A DNA stretch of 34,889 nucleotides from Micromonospora deserti (GCF_003236335.1 NZ_POUB01000035.1:1-34889); one strand, 5' to 3'. Positions 14,716 through 23,028 are shown, numbered from the stretch's first letter. The notes: generated by a model from the sequence alone, not told the origin. Numbers and translations are program-made.

Positions 14716-15888
14716 ATGGACTTCGCGCTTTCCGACGAGGAGCGGGCCATCCGGGACACGGCCCGCGACTTCATCGCCAGGGAGGTCATGCCGCTGGAGC
14801 AGGAACTGCTCCGGCGGGAGCGGGTGCACCAGCCCGGGCTGGAGCACAGCGAACTGCGCGAGTTGCAGCTCAAGGCGCGCACGTTCGGCTTCTGGGGGCT
14901 GGCCACGCCCCAGGAGTACGGCGGCATGGACCTGCCGGCCGTCACGCAGTCGCTGATCTGGACCGAGATCGGGCGCTCGTTCGTGCCGTTCCGCTTCGGC
15001 GGTGAGGCCGACAACATCCTGTTCCACGCCAACGACGAGCAGAAGCGGGAGTACCTGATCCCGACGATCGAGGGGGAGCGGCGCAGCTGCTTCGCGATCA
15101 CCGAGCCGGGTGCCGGGTCCGACGCGGCCAACATCAAGCTCAGCGCCCGTCGCGACGGCGGCGACTGGGTCCTCAACGGTGAGAAGACCTTCATCACCGG
15201 CGGCAACGAGGCCGACTTCGCCATCGTCATCGCGGTGACCGACCGGGAGAAGGGCGCGCGCGACGGCGGGGCCACCGCGTTCCTGGTCGACCGGGCGATG
15301 GGCTGGCGGTCGGAGTTCATCCAGACGATGGGTGAGGGCGGGCCGGCCTCGCTGGTCTTCTCCGACGTCCGGGTGCCCGACCGCAACATCCTCGGCGAGC
15401 TGGGCCAGGGCTTCACCCTCGGGATGGAGTGGATCGGCAAGGGGCGTTACACCATCCCCTCGCACGCCGTCGGTATCGCCGAGCGGGCGTTGCGGATGGC
15501 GATCGAGCACGCCAACAGCCGGGAGACGTTCGGCCGGCCGATCGGCGCCAACCAGGCCATCCAGTGGATGATCGCCGACTCCGAGACGGAGCTGGAGGCC
15601 GCCCGCTGGCTCATCCTGCGGGCTGCCTGGACGGTCGACCAGGGGATGGACCCACGGCACGCCTCGTCGATGGCGAAGCTCTACGGCGCCGGCATGGTCA
15701 ACCGGGTGGTCGACCGGGTGCTGCAGATCCACGGCGGGATGGGCTACACCCGGGAACTGCCGATCGAGCGGTGGTACCGGCAGGTGCGGCTCTACCGCAT
15801 CTTCGAGGGCACCGACGAGATGCAGCGGCTGATCATCGCGCGGGACCTGCTGCGCGGCTACACCCGGCTGGGTGGGCACCTGGCGTGA
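14716..15888 (+). CDS. acyl-CoA dehydrogenase
   Basis: A 390-residue FAD-dependent acyl-CoA dehydrogenase, full family length. It would introduce a trans-2,3 double bond in an acyl-CoA and pass electrons to ETF. Motifs: CFAITEPGAGSDAA (FAD/substrate), NGEKTFITGGNEADF, GRPIGANQAIQWMIAD, QIHGGMGYTRELPIE, and the catalytic Glu at about residue 364 in RIFEGTDEMQR. ATG 14716 follows a strong GGGGAGGGG. It lies 16 bases after the remnant and probably shares its TetR-regulated promoter. Together with the alcohol and aldehyde dehydrogenases it suggests degradation of an alcohol-derived acyl chain. The acyl-CoA ligase at 8230 could connect the two steps, but is not in the cluster. Confidence 0.93.
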   Translation: MDFALSDEERAIRDTARDFIAREVMPLEQELLRRERVHQPGLEHSELRELQLKARTFGFWGLATPQEYGGMDLPAVTQSLIWTEIGRSFVPFRFGGEADNILFHANDEQKREYLIPTIEGERRSCFAITEPGAGSDAANIKLSARRDGGDWVLNGEKTFITGGNEADFAIVIAVTDREKGARDGGATAFLVDRAMGWRSEFIQTMGEGGPASLVFSDVRVPDRNILGELGQGFTLGMEWIGKGRYTIPSHAVGIAERALRMAIEHANSRETFGRPIGANQAIQWMIADSETELEAARWLILRAAWTVDQGMDPRHASSMAKLYGAGMVNRVVDRVLQIHGGMGYTRELPIERWYRQVRLYRIFEGTDEMQRLIIARDLLRGYTRLGGHLA

Positions 15889-15939
15889 GGCGCGATGGAC
15901 ACGTCACCGCGCGGTGCGCGGCGATCTGGGGCGCCGGGG

Positions 15940-15971
15940 CCGCTGACCGCCCCGGTCGGGGCGGTCAGCGG
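15940..15971. terminator. hairpin terminator between convergent genes
   Basis: A perfect 14-base-pair stem (CCGCTGACCGCCCC with its complement) and a four-base loop, lying 51 bases after the acyl-CoA dehydrogenase stop and 15 bases from the stop of the convergent small gene. It could serve both directions. Confidence 0.7.
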
Positions 15972-15986
15972 GGTGCGGCAGCCGTG

Positions 15987-16145
15987 TCAGCTCTTGGCTT
16001 CCCGTTTCGCCGCCTGCGGCTCCATCCCCTTGCCGACCTTCTTGAGGGCGTCGCGCAGCTGGCTCTCGGTCATCTTCGAGTTGCCCTCGATGCCCGCGTT
16101 GTGGGCCTGTTGGCGCAGATCGTGCAGCTGCTCTCGTCCGGTCAT
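15987..16145 (-). CDS. small conserved protein (DUF7218-like)
   Basis: A 52-residue protein from ATG 16145 preceded by an excellent GGAGGGAGG. It is charged and helical, with REQLHDLRQQAHNAGIEG, then NSKMTESQLRDALKKVGKG. The pattern of two helices around an IEGxSKM turn resembles SAP/Rho-N-like small nucleic-acid-binding motifs and a family of short actinobacterial proteins. The function is unknown. It stands alone between a terminator hairpin and the FadR-type regulator's terminator. Its strong ribosome-binding site and compact size suggest an abundant small protein. Confidence 0.75.
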   Translation of the reverse strand: MTGREQLHDLRQQAHNAGIEGNSKMTESQLRDALKKVGKGMEPQAAKREAKS

Positions 16146-16203
16146 CTCGGCCTCCCTCCGGTTGTGACACGAGGCCCGGCCTCGTGCCCGGTAGGACTGG
16201 CTT

Positions 16204-16244
16204 CCCGGGCTTCCCGGCACCAAACCGGGACCGGGAGGCCCGGG
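16204..16244 (-). terminator. probable terminator of the FadR-type regulator gene
   Basis: Fourteen-base arms (CCCGGGCTTCCCGG and CCGGGAGGCCCGGG) pair with a single wobble around a 13-base loop, directly after the regulator's stop at 16247 on the minus strand. Confidence 0.55.
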
Positions 16245-16246
16245 CG

Positions 16247-17017
16247 CTAGTGGTCGGCGGGCCGGCCGGTCTGCTCCCACAACGACTTCATCTCGCCGAA
16301 CGCCTGTTCCATGATCTGCACCATGGCGTCCCGGGCGCGTTCGCCGTCGTGCCGCTGGATCGCCTGGGCCACGTCGGCGTGCAGCTGGAGGGCCTGCTCG
16401 TCGGGGTGGTGCGGCATGAGGTGATAGTGGTGCCGGCCGGTGAGCACCTCGGCCACCAGTTCCTGGAGCTTGACGAACATCTCGTTGCCGGAGGCGGCCA
16501 GCACCTGCCGGTGGAACTCGATGTCGAGCCTGAGGAACCGCTCCTCGTCGCCGGCCTTTCCGGCGGCCCACATCTTTGCCGCGAGGCCGACGAGGTCGCT
16601 GGCCTCGTCGTGGTCGACGCGGCCGGCCGCCAGCCAGGCGGCGTGCGGTTCGACCGCGGTGCGCAGCTCGGTGATCGACCGCAGTTGCGCCATGCGACCG
16701 GCCGAGGCGAGCCGCCAGCGGATCACCTGGGGGTCGAACACGTTCCAGTCGGTCGCCGCGCGGATCATCACCCCGACCCGGCGGCGGGTCTCGATGAGCC
16801 CCATCGAGGCGAGAACCCGCAGGACCTCGCGGACGACCGAGCGGGACACGGCGTACCGGTCGACCAGCTCGTCGATGTTGAGGACGGAGCCGGGTGCCAG
16901 GTCGCCACCGCAGATGACCGTGCCGAGGTGGTCGAGAACCCGTGCGTGCAGCCCGACCTCGGCGGGGGTGCTCCGGCTGGTTGCGACCGCTGAGGACCGT
17001 TCCACGCAGCGGATCAT
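16247..17017 (-). CDS. GntR-family (FadR/FCD type) transcriptional regulator
   Basis: A 256-residue regulator. The N-terminal winged helix (about 25-85) includes GSVLNIDELVDRYAVSRSVV, then REVLRVLASMGLIETRRRVG. The FCD ligand-binding domain (about 95-240) shows the metal/ligand-site residues Asp and His in RLDIEFHRQVL and a further His in LHADVAQAIQ. FCD regulators of this kind usually respond to sugar acids or their 2-keto-3-deoxy derivatives. It is divergent from the sugar-acid operon with a 127-base gap holding two palindromes, so it is very likely the local repressor and probably autoregulated. The start is ATG 17017; GTG 17005 is an alternative, and neither has an ideal ribosome-binding site. 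Confidence 0.9.
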   Translation of the reverse strand: MIRCVERSSAVATSRSTPAEVGLHARVLDHLGTVICGGDLAPGSVLNIDELVDRYAVSRSVVREVLRVLASMGLIETRRRVGVMIRAATDWNVFDPQVIRWRLASAGRMAQLRSITELRTAVEPHAAWLAAGRVDHDEASDLVGLAAKMWAAGKAGDEERFLRLDIEFHRQVLAASGNEMFVKLQELVAEVLTGRHHYHLMPHHPDEQALQLHADVAQAIQRHDGERARDAMVQIMEQAFGEMKSLWEQTGRPADH

Positions 17018-17036
17018 ATCAGTTGGCTACTCCCTC

Positions 17037-17066
17037 TTGAATAAATCCGCTTTATCGGCCTAGCAT
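17037..17066 (+). promoter_or_regulatory. promoter of the sugar-acid operon
   Basis: TTGAAT (17037-17042), an 18-base spacer and TAGCAT (17061-17066) form a good sigma-70-type promoter, predicting a start near 17073 and a leader of about 70 bases before GTG 17145. This is by inspection only. Confidence 0.55.
17041..17055. promoter_or_regulatory. candidate operator 1 for the FadR-type regulator
   Basis: ATAAATCCGCTTTAT is a 15-base near-palindrome (six of seven pairs match). It fills the space between the -35 and -10 elements of the operon promoter, an ideal position for a repressor. Confidence 0.5.
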
Positions 17067-17071
17067 GCCGA

Positions 17072-17090
17072 CGTTAAGCAGATGTTAACG
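17072..17090. promoter_or_regulatory. candidate operator 2
   Basis: CGTTAA and TTAACG form perfect 6-base arms around seven bases, located at the predicted transcription start. It does not share an obvious core with the palindrome at 17041, so either or neither may be the true site. Confidence 0.4.
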
Positions 17091-17144
17091 ACGAGGTGGC
17101 GCTCTTCCCCCGGGGCGGCGACCACGACAGAAGGAGAGAGGGAC

Positions 17145-18431
17145 GTGCGACGTCGAGCGATAATCGGCACTTCTCTGGCCGTGGTTGCCGCCATGGGCCT
17201 GTCCGCGTGCGGCGGCGGTGACGACAGCGGCGCGTCGAAGACGGTCCGGGTCACCCTGGCCAACCACGTGTGGACCGAGAACATCAAGCAGGCCCTGCCC
17301 GAGTTCGAGAAGCAGACCGGCCTGAAGGTCGAGCTCACCCAGCTCGGCGAGGACCAGCTGTCGGACCAGTACAACGTCAAGCTGAACGCCGGCTCCGGCG
17401 ACATCGACGTGATGATGTACCGCCCCCTGCAGGAGGGGAAGCTGTTCGCCAAGAACAAGTACCTCGCGGACCTGTCCGACAAGGTGAAGTCCAACGCCGA
17501 CTGGGACTTCGCCGACTTCCAGGCCGGCCCGGTCGAGGCCACCACGTACGAGGGCAAGCCGGTCGGCGTCCCGATCATCACGGAGCAGGAGGTCCTCTAC
17601 TACCGCAAGGACCTGCTGGCCAAGGCCGGGCTGACCGCCCCGCCGAAGACCCTCGACGAGCTCAAGGCCGCCGCCGTCAAGATCAAGGCGGCCGAGCCGG
17701 GAGTGGCCGGCTTCGTCGCACGTACCGGCAAGTCGCCGGCGGTCACCCAGTTCTCCAGCTTCCTCTACAGCTTCGGTGGTGACTTCGTCGACGCCAGCGG
17801 CAAGGCCGCCGTCAACAGCGACGCCGCCAAGCAGGCGTACGCCTTCTACGGCGGGTTGATCCGGGAGAACGGCCCGGCGAACGTCAGCACCGACATGAGC
17901 TGGCCCGAGGCGATGGCCATCTTCACGCAGGGCAAGGCCGCGTTCTACACCGAGGCCAACTCGCTGTACAAGAACGCCACCGACCCGGCCAAGTCGAAGG
18001 TCTCCGACACCGTCGGCTTCGCGCCGTTCCCGGCCGGCCCCGCCGGCTCCAAGCCCTACAACATCCCGTCCTGGGCGCTCGGCATCAACGACAGCTCGAA
18101 GAACCAGAGCAACGCCTGGACGTTCATCGAGTGGGCCACCAGCAAGGCGCAGACCCTCGCGCAGCAGAAGTCCGGCGTGCCGGGCGCCCGCACCTCGGTC
18201 TGGGCCAACCCGGAGGGCACCGCGAGCTACCCGAAGGACCTCGTGGACGCCATCGCGGCCAGCACCGCCGGTGGCGTCGCCCACGACCGGCCGGTGGTCG
18301 TGAAGGTCGCCGAGGCCCGCGAGATCGTCGGCCAGCCCATCGTGGACGCCATCGCCGGCAAGGACCCGGCTGCGGCGGCCGACACCGCCAACGAGGCGTT
18401 CCAGAAGTTCCTCGACGACGAGGCCAAGTAG
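17145..18431 (+). CDS. ABC transporter substrate-binding lipoprotein (CUT1 type)
   Basis: A 428-residue extracellular solute-binding protein from GTG 17145, preceded by AAGGAGAGAG. The signal peptide begins MRRRAIIGTS and ends in the lipobox LSAC, with the lipidated Cys at about residue 22, followed by a GGG linker. The mature part has the family-1 fold: ANHVWTENIKQALPEFEKQT, SGDIDVMMY, PIITEQEVLYYRKDLLAKAG, FTQGKAAFY and a C-terminal ANEAFQKFLDDEAK. It would capture the substrate outside the membrane for the two permeases that follow. Given the enzymes downstream, I infer a hexonate or an oligosaccharide yielding one. A stable hairpin after its stop probably keeps its transcript segment more abundant than the rest. 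Confidence 0.93.
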   Translation: MRRRAIIGTSLAVVAAMGLSACGGGDDSGASKTVRVTLANHVWTENIKQALPEFEKQTGLKVELTQLGEDQLSDQYNVKLNAGSGDIDVMMYRPLQEGKLFAKNKYLADLSDKVKSNADWDFADFQAGPVEATTYEGKPVGVPIITEQEVLYYRKDLLAKAGLTAPPKTLDELKAAAVKIKAAEPGVAGFVARTGKSPAVTQFSSFLYSFGGDFVDASGKAAVNSDAAKQAYAFYGGLIRENGPANVSTDMSWPEAMAIFTQGKAAFYTEANSLYKNATDPAKSKVSDTVGFAPFPAGPAGSKPYNIPSWALGINDSSKNQSNAWTFIEWATSKAQTLAQQKSGVPGARTSVWANPEGTASYPKDLVDAIAASTAGGVAHDRPVVVKVAEAREIVGQPIVDAIAGKDPAAAADTANEAFQKFLDDEAK

Positions 18432-18437
18432 GCCACC

Positions 18438-18472
18438 AGCAGGTGGCGGAGCGATCCGCTCCGCCACCTGCT
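18438..18472 (+). terminator. intercistronic stem-loop after the binding-protein gene
   Basis: A perfect 16-base-pair stem (AGCAGGTGGCGGAGCG and its complement) closes a three-base loop, seven bases after the stop codon and 26 bases before the permease start. There is no T-tract. In ABC operons such hairpins often act as partial terminators or 3' stabilisers that raise the amount of binding protein relative to permease. Confidence 0.75.
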
Positions 18473-18498
18473 TCCGTCACCCGGACCCCGGAGATCTG

Positions 18499-19446
18499 AT
18501 GGCAACCGTCACCACCCCCACCCGAGCGCCCGGCGGCGTCGCCCCCGTCGGGTACGTGTCGGCCTGGTCCCGCTGGGCCAACGAGCACCGTAAGTGGCTC
18601 TTCGCGGCGCCGGCCATGGCCTTCGTCGCGGCGCTGATCGTCTTCCCGCTGGCCTGGACCGGGTACCTCAGCCTGACCGACGCCGAAGGCTCGGTCCGGG
18701 CCGAGTCGGAGTTCGTGGGCTTCCAGAACTACGTCGAGGTCCTCTCGGACACCGACCGGTTCTGGCCGGCCGTGGCGCGGACGGTGGCGTTCACCGGCGT
18801 CGCGCTCCTCTTCGAGGTCGTCCTCGGCATGGCGATCGCCCTGCTGCTGTGGCGGCCGTTCAAGGGCGAGAAGTGGGTTCGGGTCGCCATCCTCATGCCG
18901 CTGGTGGCCACGCCCGTCGCCGTGGGCATGATGTGGCGGCTCATCTTCGACCCCAACATCGGCCTGGCCAACCAGGTGCTCGGCTGGGTCGGCATCGGCC
19001 CGCAGCCGTGGCTCGCCGGCCAGCACTCGGCGTTGCCCACCACGATCTTCATCGACGTCTGGCAGTGGACGCCGATGGTCGTGCTGATCCTGCTCGCCGG
19101 CCTGACCTCGCTCTCCGACGAGCCGCAGGAGGCGGCGCTCATCGACGGCGCCAGCGCCTGGCAGCGGTTCCGGCATGTCACCCTGCCGCTGCTGATGCCC
19201 ACCGTGATCGTCGCGGTCCTGCTGCGCGGCATCGACGCGCTGAAGACCTTCGACATCCTCTATGCCACCAAGGGCCGCGGCGGCGGTTCGTTCCACGAGG
19301 TGGAGACCCTCAACGTGTATGCCTACGGCCTCAGCTTCGACTACAACGAGTACGGCCTCTCCTCCACCGTGCTCATCCTCTTCTTCTTGATCATCATCGG
19401 CTCGATGTGGGCCCTGACGGCCCGGAAGAAGGGGGCGCAGCGATGA
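18499..19446 (+). CDS. ABC transporter permease (MalF type)
   Basis: A 315-residue CUT1 permease with about six membrane helices; the first is near 35-55 (LFAAPAMAFVAALIVFPLAW). The coupling loop that contacts the ATPase is EAALIDGASAWQRFRHVTLP (about residues 213-232). ATG 18499 follows GGAGATCTG. The stop overlaps the start of the second permease as ATGA (19443-19446), so the two subunits are made together. It forms the transmembrane pore with that partner for the substrate delivered by the lipoprotein encoded upstream. Confidence 0.93.
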   Translation: MATVTTPTRAPGGVAPVGYVSAWSRWANEHRKWLFAAPAMAFVAALIVFPLAWTGYLSLTDAEGSVRAESEFVGFQNYVEVLSDTDRFWPAVARTVAFTGVALLFEVVLGMAIALLLWRPFKGEKWVRVAILMPLVATPVAVGMMWRLIFDPNIGLANQVLGWVGIGPQPWLAGQHSALPTTIFIDVWQWTPMVVLILLAGLTSLSDEPQEAALIDGASAWQRFRHVTLPLLMPTVIVAVLLRGIDALKTFDILYATKGRGGGSFHEVETLNVYAYGLSFDYNEYGLSSTVLILFFLIIIGSMWALTARKKGAQR

Positions 19447-20258
19447 AGCCCCGATCCGGGTACCAGGCGTTCCGCGTGGTGGCCCTCGCCGTCGTGGTGA
19501 TCGCCCTGATGGCGCCGCTGCTCTGGATGATCGCCGCGTCCCTCAAGACGAACGTCGACATCTACGACACGAGCAAGGCGCTGGTCTTCTCGCCCACCCT
19601 GGACAACTACGGCACGGTCCTGCAGCAGGCCAACTACGTCCAGTTCATCGTCAACAGCCTCTGGGTGGCCTTCGCCGCGACCGTGCTGTCGCTCCTGCTC
19701 GGCGTGCCCGCCGCCTACTCGATGAGCCGCTTCAACATGAGGAAGTCGGCACTGGTCGTGCTCATGGCGCGGGTCATCCCCGGCGTCTCGCTCCTGGTGC
19801 CCTGGTACTACGTCTTCTCCAACCTGCAGATGGTCGGCGGGTTCGGGGTGCTCATCCTCAGCCACATGTTCGTGTCGCTGCCGCTGGTGGTCTACATCAT
19901 GATGGGCTACTTCGACGGCCTGCCCACCGAACTCGAGGAGGCCGCGCTCGTCGACGGGCTGACCCACATCGGCGCGTTCCGCCGGATCACGCTGCCGCTG
20001 TCGGTGCCCGGCATCGCCACCGCCGGCATCCTGTCGTTCATCTTCTCCTGGAACAACTTCATGTTCGCCCTGGTGCTCTCCGGCGCCGACACCAAGACGT
20101 TGCCCGTGGCGATCTTCGACTTCGTCGGCTACGCCAGCATCGACTGGGGCGGCCTGATGGCGGCGGCCACCGTCGTCACCCTGCCGATCATGCTGATCGC
20201 CCTGTTCGTGCAGAAGTACGTGGTCTCCGGGCTGACCGCCGGCGCGACGAAGGGCTGA
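19443..20258 (+). CDS. ABC transporter permease (MalG type)
   Basis: A 271-residue inner-membrane subunit with six predicted helices. The first is RVVALAVVVIALMAPLLWMI. The coupling-helix motif is EEAALVDGLTHIGAFRRITL at about 160-179, followed by LPLSVPGIATAGILSF. The next gene, a galactonate-dehydratase homologue, begins six bases later, so transport and catabolism are in one operon. No ATP-binding subunit is encoded in the operon. Actinobacterial CUT1 systems typically share a multitask ATPase (MsiK type) encoded elsewhere, which is the simplest explanation. Confidence 0.93.
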   Translation: MKPRSGYQAFRVVALAVVVIALMAPLLWMIAASLKTNVDIYDTSKALVFSPTLDNYGTVLQQANYVQFIVNSLWVAFAATVLSLLLGVPAAYSMSRFNMRKSALVVLMARVIPGVSLLVPWYYVFSNLQMVGGFGVLILSHMFVSLPLVVYIMMGYFDGLPTELEEAALVDGLTHIGAFRRITLPLSVPGIATAGILSFIFSWNNFMFALVLSGADTKTLPVAIFDFVGYASIDWGGLMAAATVVTLPIMLIALFVQKYVVSGLTAGATKG

Positions 20259-20263
20259 GAAAC

Positions 20264-21412
20264 ATGACGACCATCGCACGAGTCGAGACCTTCCTCGTCG
20301 CACCCCGCTGGCTGTTCGTCCGGGTGGAGACCGAGTCCGGCATCGTCGGCTGGGGCGAGTCGACCTGCGAGGGCCGCTCCGAGACCGTCCGCACGGCCGT
20401 CGAGCAGCTCAGCGAGCTGCTCGTCGGCCGGGACGCGCTGCGGATCGAGGACCACTGGCAGGTCATGACCAAGGGCTCCTTCTACCGGGGCGGCCCGATC
20501 CTGGCCAGCGCGGTGGCCGGCCTGGACCAGGCGCTGTGGGACATCGCCGGCAAGCGGTACGGGGCACCGGTGCACCAGCTGCTCGGCGGCCCCGTCCGGG
20601 ACCGGATCCGGGTCTACGGCTGGGTCGGCGGCGACGAGCCCAGCGAGGTCCGCGACCACATCGCCGCGCAGGTCGAGGCCGGCCTGACCGCCGTGAAGAT
20701 GAACGCCTCCGGGCGGATGAGCCCGATCGCGTCCGTCGCCGAAATGGACGCGGTCGTGGGGCGGGTGGCCGCCGCCCGCGAGGTGCTCGGCGACGACCGC
20801 GACGTGGCCGTCGACTTCCACGGCCGGTTCACCCTCGCGAACGCCCGCCGCATCGCACCCCTGCTCGAGCCGTACCGGCCGCTGTTCCTGGAGGAGCCGG
20901 TCGTGCCGGAGAACTCCCACCTCATCGGTGAGTTCGTCCGCTCCACCACCACGCCGGTGTCGACGGGGGAGCGGCTCTACAGCCGCCAGGAGTTCCTGCC
21001 CGTCCTGCAGGCCGGCATCGCCGTCGCCCAGCCCGACCTCTCGCACGCCGGCGGGATCACCGAGGTACGCAAGATCGCCGCGCTGGCCGAGGTCTACGAC
21101 GTGCAGCTCGCCCCGCACTGCCCGCTCGGGCCGATCGCCCTGGCGGCCTGCCTGCAGGTCGGCTTCGCCACGCCGAACTACCTGATCCAGGAACAGAGCA
21201 TCGGCATCCACTACAACCTTGGCGCGGAGGTGCTCGACTACTGCCTCGACCGGACCTCGCTGACGTTCGTCGACGGGTACGTGGAGCGGCTCACCGCACC
21301 GGGGCTGGGCATCGAGGTCGACGAGCAGGCGGTACGGGCGGCCGACAAGCGCGGCCACGCCTGGCGCAGTCCCACCTTCCGGCAGCTCGACGGCTCCTAC
21401 GCGGAATGGTGA
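20264..21412 (+). CDS. dgoD: D-galactonate dehydratase-like enzyme (enolase superfamily)
   Basis: At 382 residues it matches the length of E. coli DgoD and keeps all its key residues. The Mg ligands are Asp at about 184 (AVDFHGRF), Glu at 210 (FLEEPVVPEN) and Glu at 236 (TGERLYSRQEF). The catalytic His lie at about 186 and 285 (APHCPLGPIALAA), with Glu 310 in QEQSIGIHYN. It would dehydrate D-galactonate to 2-keto-3-deoxygalactonate. Close relatives can act on other acid sugars, so the substrate is inferred. The stop overlaps the possible upstream start (ATG 21406) of the aldolase gene. Co-location with a kinase and an aldolase completes a De Ley-Doudoroff-type route. Confidence 0.88.
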   Translation: MTTIARVETFLVAPRWLFVRVETESGIVGWGESTCEGRSETVRTAVEQLSELLVGRDALRIEDHWQVMTKGSFYRGGPILASAVAGLDQALWDIAGKRYGAPVHQLLGGPVRDRIRVYGWVGGDEPSEVRDHIAAQVEAGLTAVKMNASGRMSPIASVAEMDAVVGRVAAAREVLGDDRDVAVDFHGRFTLANARRIAPLLEPYRPLFLEEPVVPENSHLIGEFVRSTTTPVSTGERLYSRQEFLPVLQAGIAVAQPDLSHAGGITEVRKIAALAEVYDVQLAPHCPLGPIALAACLQVGFATPNYLIQEQSIGIHYNLGAEVLDYCLDRTSLTFVDGYVERLTAPGLGIEVDEQAVRAADKRGHAWRSPTFRQLDGSYAEW

Positions 21413-21414
21413 CC

Positions 21415-22053
21415 ATGGCCCTCGACCTCACCGCCGACCTGGCCGCCACCCGCCTGCTGGCGGTCATCCGGGGCGCCGACACCGCCGCCGCGGTCGCCAC
21501 CGGCACCACCCTGCTCGACGAGGGCGTCCGCATCGTGGAGGTGGCCCTGACCACGCCCGGCGCGCTCGACGCCATCGAGGCCATCCGGGCCGCCGCGCCC
21601 GACAACTGTCTGGTCGGAGCCGGGACCGTGCTCACCACCGCCGCGGTCGCCGACGTGGCCGCCGCCGGAGCTCAGTTCGTGGTCACCCCGGCCGTGGTCG
21701 ACTCGATCGCCGAAGCCGCCCGCCGCGGCCTCCCGGTCGCCGCCGGCGCGCTCACCCCGACCGAGGCGTACACCGCCGTGCGGCTCGGGGCGGCCGCGGT
21801 CAAGCTCTTCCCCGCCTCGCTGGGCGGGCCGGCGTACCTCAAGGCGTTGCGCGACCCCTTCCCGGACATCCCGTTCGTCGCGGTCGGTGGGGTGGGCCTG
21901 GCCGAGCTGCCCGCCTACCTGACCGCCGGGGCGATCGCCGTCGGCGTCGGCGGGCCTCTGGTGGGTGACGCCGCCTCCGGCGGCGACCTCGCCGCCCTGC
22001 GGACCCGGGCCCGGGCCTACCTCGCGGCAGTCGGCGCCGGGGCGGGCTCGTGA
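21415..22053 (+). CDS. KDPG/KDPGal aldolase
   Basis: A class I aldolase of 212 residues that would split 2-keto-3-deoxy-6-phospho-gluconate or -galactonate into pyruvate and glyceraldehyde 3-phosphate. The Schiff-base Lys is at about residue 130 (AAVKLFPASLGG) and the catalytic Glu at about 42 (IVEVALTT). GAGTVL, FVVTPAVV and a phosphate-binding GGVG complete the TIM-barrel signature. ATG 21415 is used; ATG 21406, overlapping the dgoD stop, would add three residues. The stop overlaps the kinase start as GTGA, so the two sequential enzymes are coupled in reverse order of the pathway. It probably serves products of both dehydratases in the operon. Confidence 0.9.
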   Translation: MALDLTADLAATRLLAVIRGADTAAAVATGTTLLDEGVRIVEVALTTPGALDAIEAIRAAAPDNCLVGAGTVLTTAAVADVAAAGAQFVVTPAVVDSIAEAARRGLPVAAGALTPTEAYTAVRLGAAAVKLFPASLGGPAYLKALRDPFPDIPFVAVGGVGLAELPAYLTAGAIAVGVGGPLVGDAASGGDLAALRTRARAYLAAVGAGAGS

Positions 22054-23003
22054 CCGCCGTCGACCTGCTCACCGCCGGCGAGGCGCTGGTGTCGCTGCGT
22101 TCGTCCGGCCCGCTGGCCGGCGGCGGGCCGCTGACCATGCATCTGGCCGGCGCGGAGTGCAACGTCGCGATCGGCCTGGCCCGGCTCGGCCACCGGGCCG
22201 CCTGGGCCGGTCGGGTCAGCGACGACGAGTTGGGCGAGTTCGTGCTGCGTCAGCTGCGCGCCGAGGGCGTCGACACCGATGGCGCGACCCGGGATCCGGA
22301 CCGGCCCGCCGGCCTGATGTTCCTGGAGCGGCGAACCGCGGACGTGACCCGGGTGCGCTACCACCGGGCCGGCTCGGCGGGCTCGGCGCTGAGCACCGAC
22401 CAGCTGCGCGGGCCGCTCGCCGCCGGCGCCCGCCTGCTGCACCTGACCGGGATCACCCCGGCGCTGTCGGACAGCGCCCGCGCGGCGGTCACCTGGGCGG
22501 CGCAGGCGGCGTCACGCTCGGGAATCCACGTCTCCCTCGACGTCAACCACCGGGCCCGCCTCTGGTCCCGGGACGCCGCCCGCGCGGCGCTCGCCCCGCT
22601 CGCCGCGCACGCCTCACTGGTCATCGCCTCCGCCGACGAGCTGGACCTGGTGGCCGAGGCCGGATCGGACGAGGACACGGCCGTGGCCGGCCTGCTCCGG
22701 CGCGGGGTGGAGACGGTGCTGGTCAAGTTGGGCGCCGACGGCGCGCGCGCCTACACCCGCGAGGGCGTCCGGCACGCCCCGGCGGTGGCGGTCACCGCGG
22801 TGGACACCGTCGGCGCGGGCGACGCCTTCACCGCCGGCTACCTCTCCGGTTACCTCGACGGGCTGGACCTGGCCGACCGGCTGCGCCGCGCGGTCACCGT
22901 CGGCGCCTTCGCCGTCGCCTGCCACGGCGACTGGGAGGGTCTGCCGCGCCGGGACGAACTGCCCATGATCGACGGTCGCCCCGCCGGAAGCACCCTGCGC
23001 TGA
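22050..23003 (+). CDS. PfkB-family sugar kinase, probably 2-keto-3-deoxygluconate kinase
   Basis: A 317-residue ribokinase-fold enzyme. The N-terminal signature is GAECNVAIGLARLGHRAAW (about 31-49). The C-terminal signature is DTVGAGDAFTAGYLSGYL, with the catalytic Asp at about 258. SLDVNHRARLW is the substrate-side strand seen in KdgK-type kinases. Placed between an aldolase and two dehydratases, it should phosphorylate 2-keto-3-deoxygluconate and/or -galactonate at C6 using ATP. The GTG start overlaps the aldolase stop. The family alone does not fix the sugar; this is inferred from context. Confidence 0.88.
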   Translation: MTAVDLLTAGEALVSLRSSGPLAGGGPLTMHLAGAECNVAIGLARLGHRAAWAGRVSDDELGEFVLRQLRAEGVDTDGATRDPDRPAGLMFLERRTADVTRVRYHRAGSAGSALSTDQLRGPLAAGARLLHLTGITPALSDSARAAVTWAAQAASRSGIHVSLDVNHRARLWSRDAARAALAPLAAHASLVIASADELDLVAEAGSDEDTAVAGLLRRGVETVLVKLGADGARAYTREGVRHAPAVAVTAVDTVGAGDAFTAGYLSGYLDGLDLADRLRRAVTVGAFAVACHGDWEGLPRRDELPMIDGRPAGSTLR

Positions 23004-23028
23004 GCGCACCACCTGAGAAAGGCACCCC

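Noticed and set aside
17085..18467. 460-codon minus-strand frame opposite the binding-protein gene
   Set aside because: It is a shadow of a lipoprotein gene with signal peptide and lipobox; composition is Gly/Leu/Val/Arg repeats without domains.
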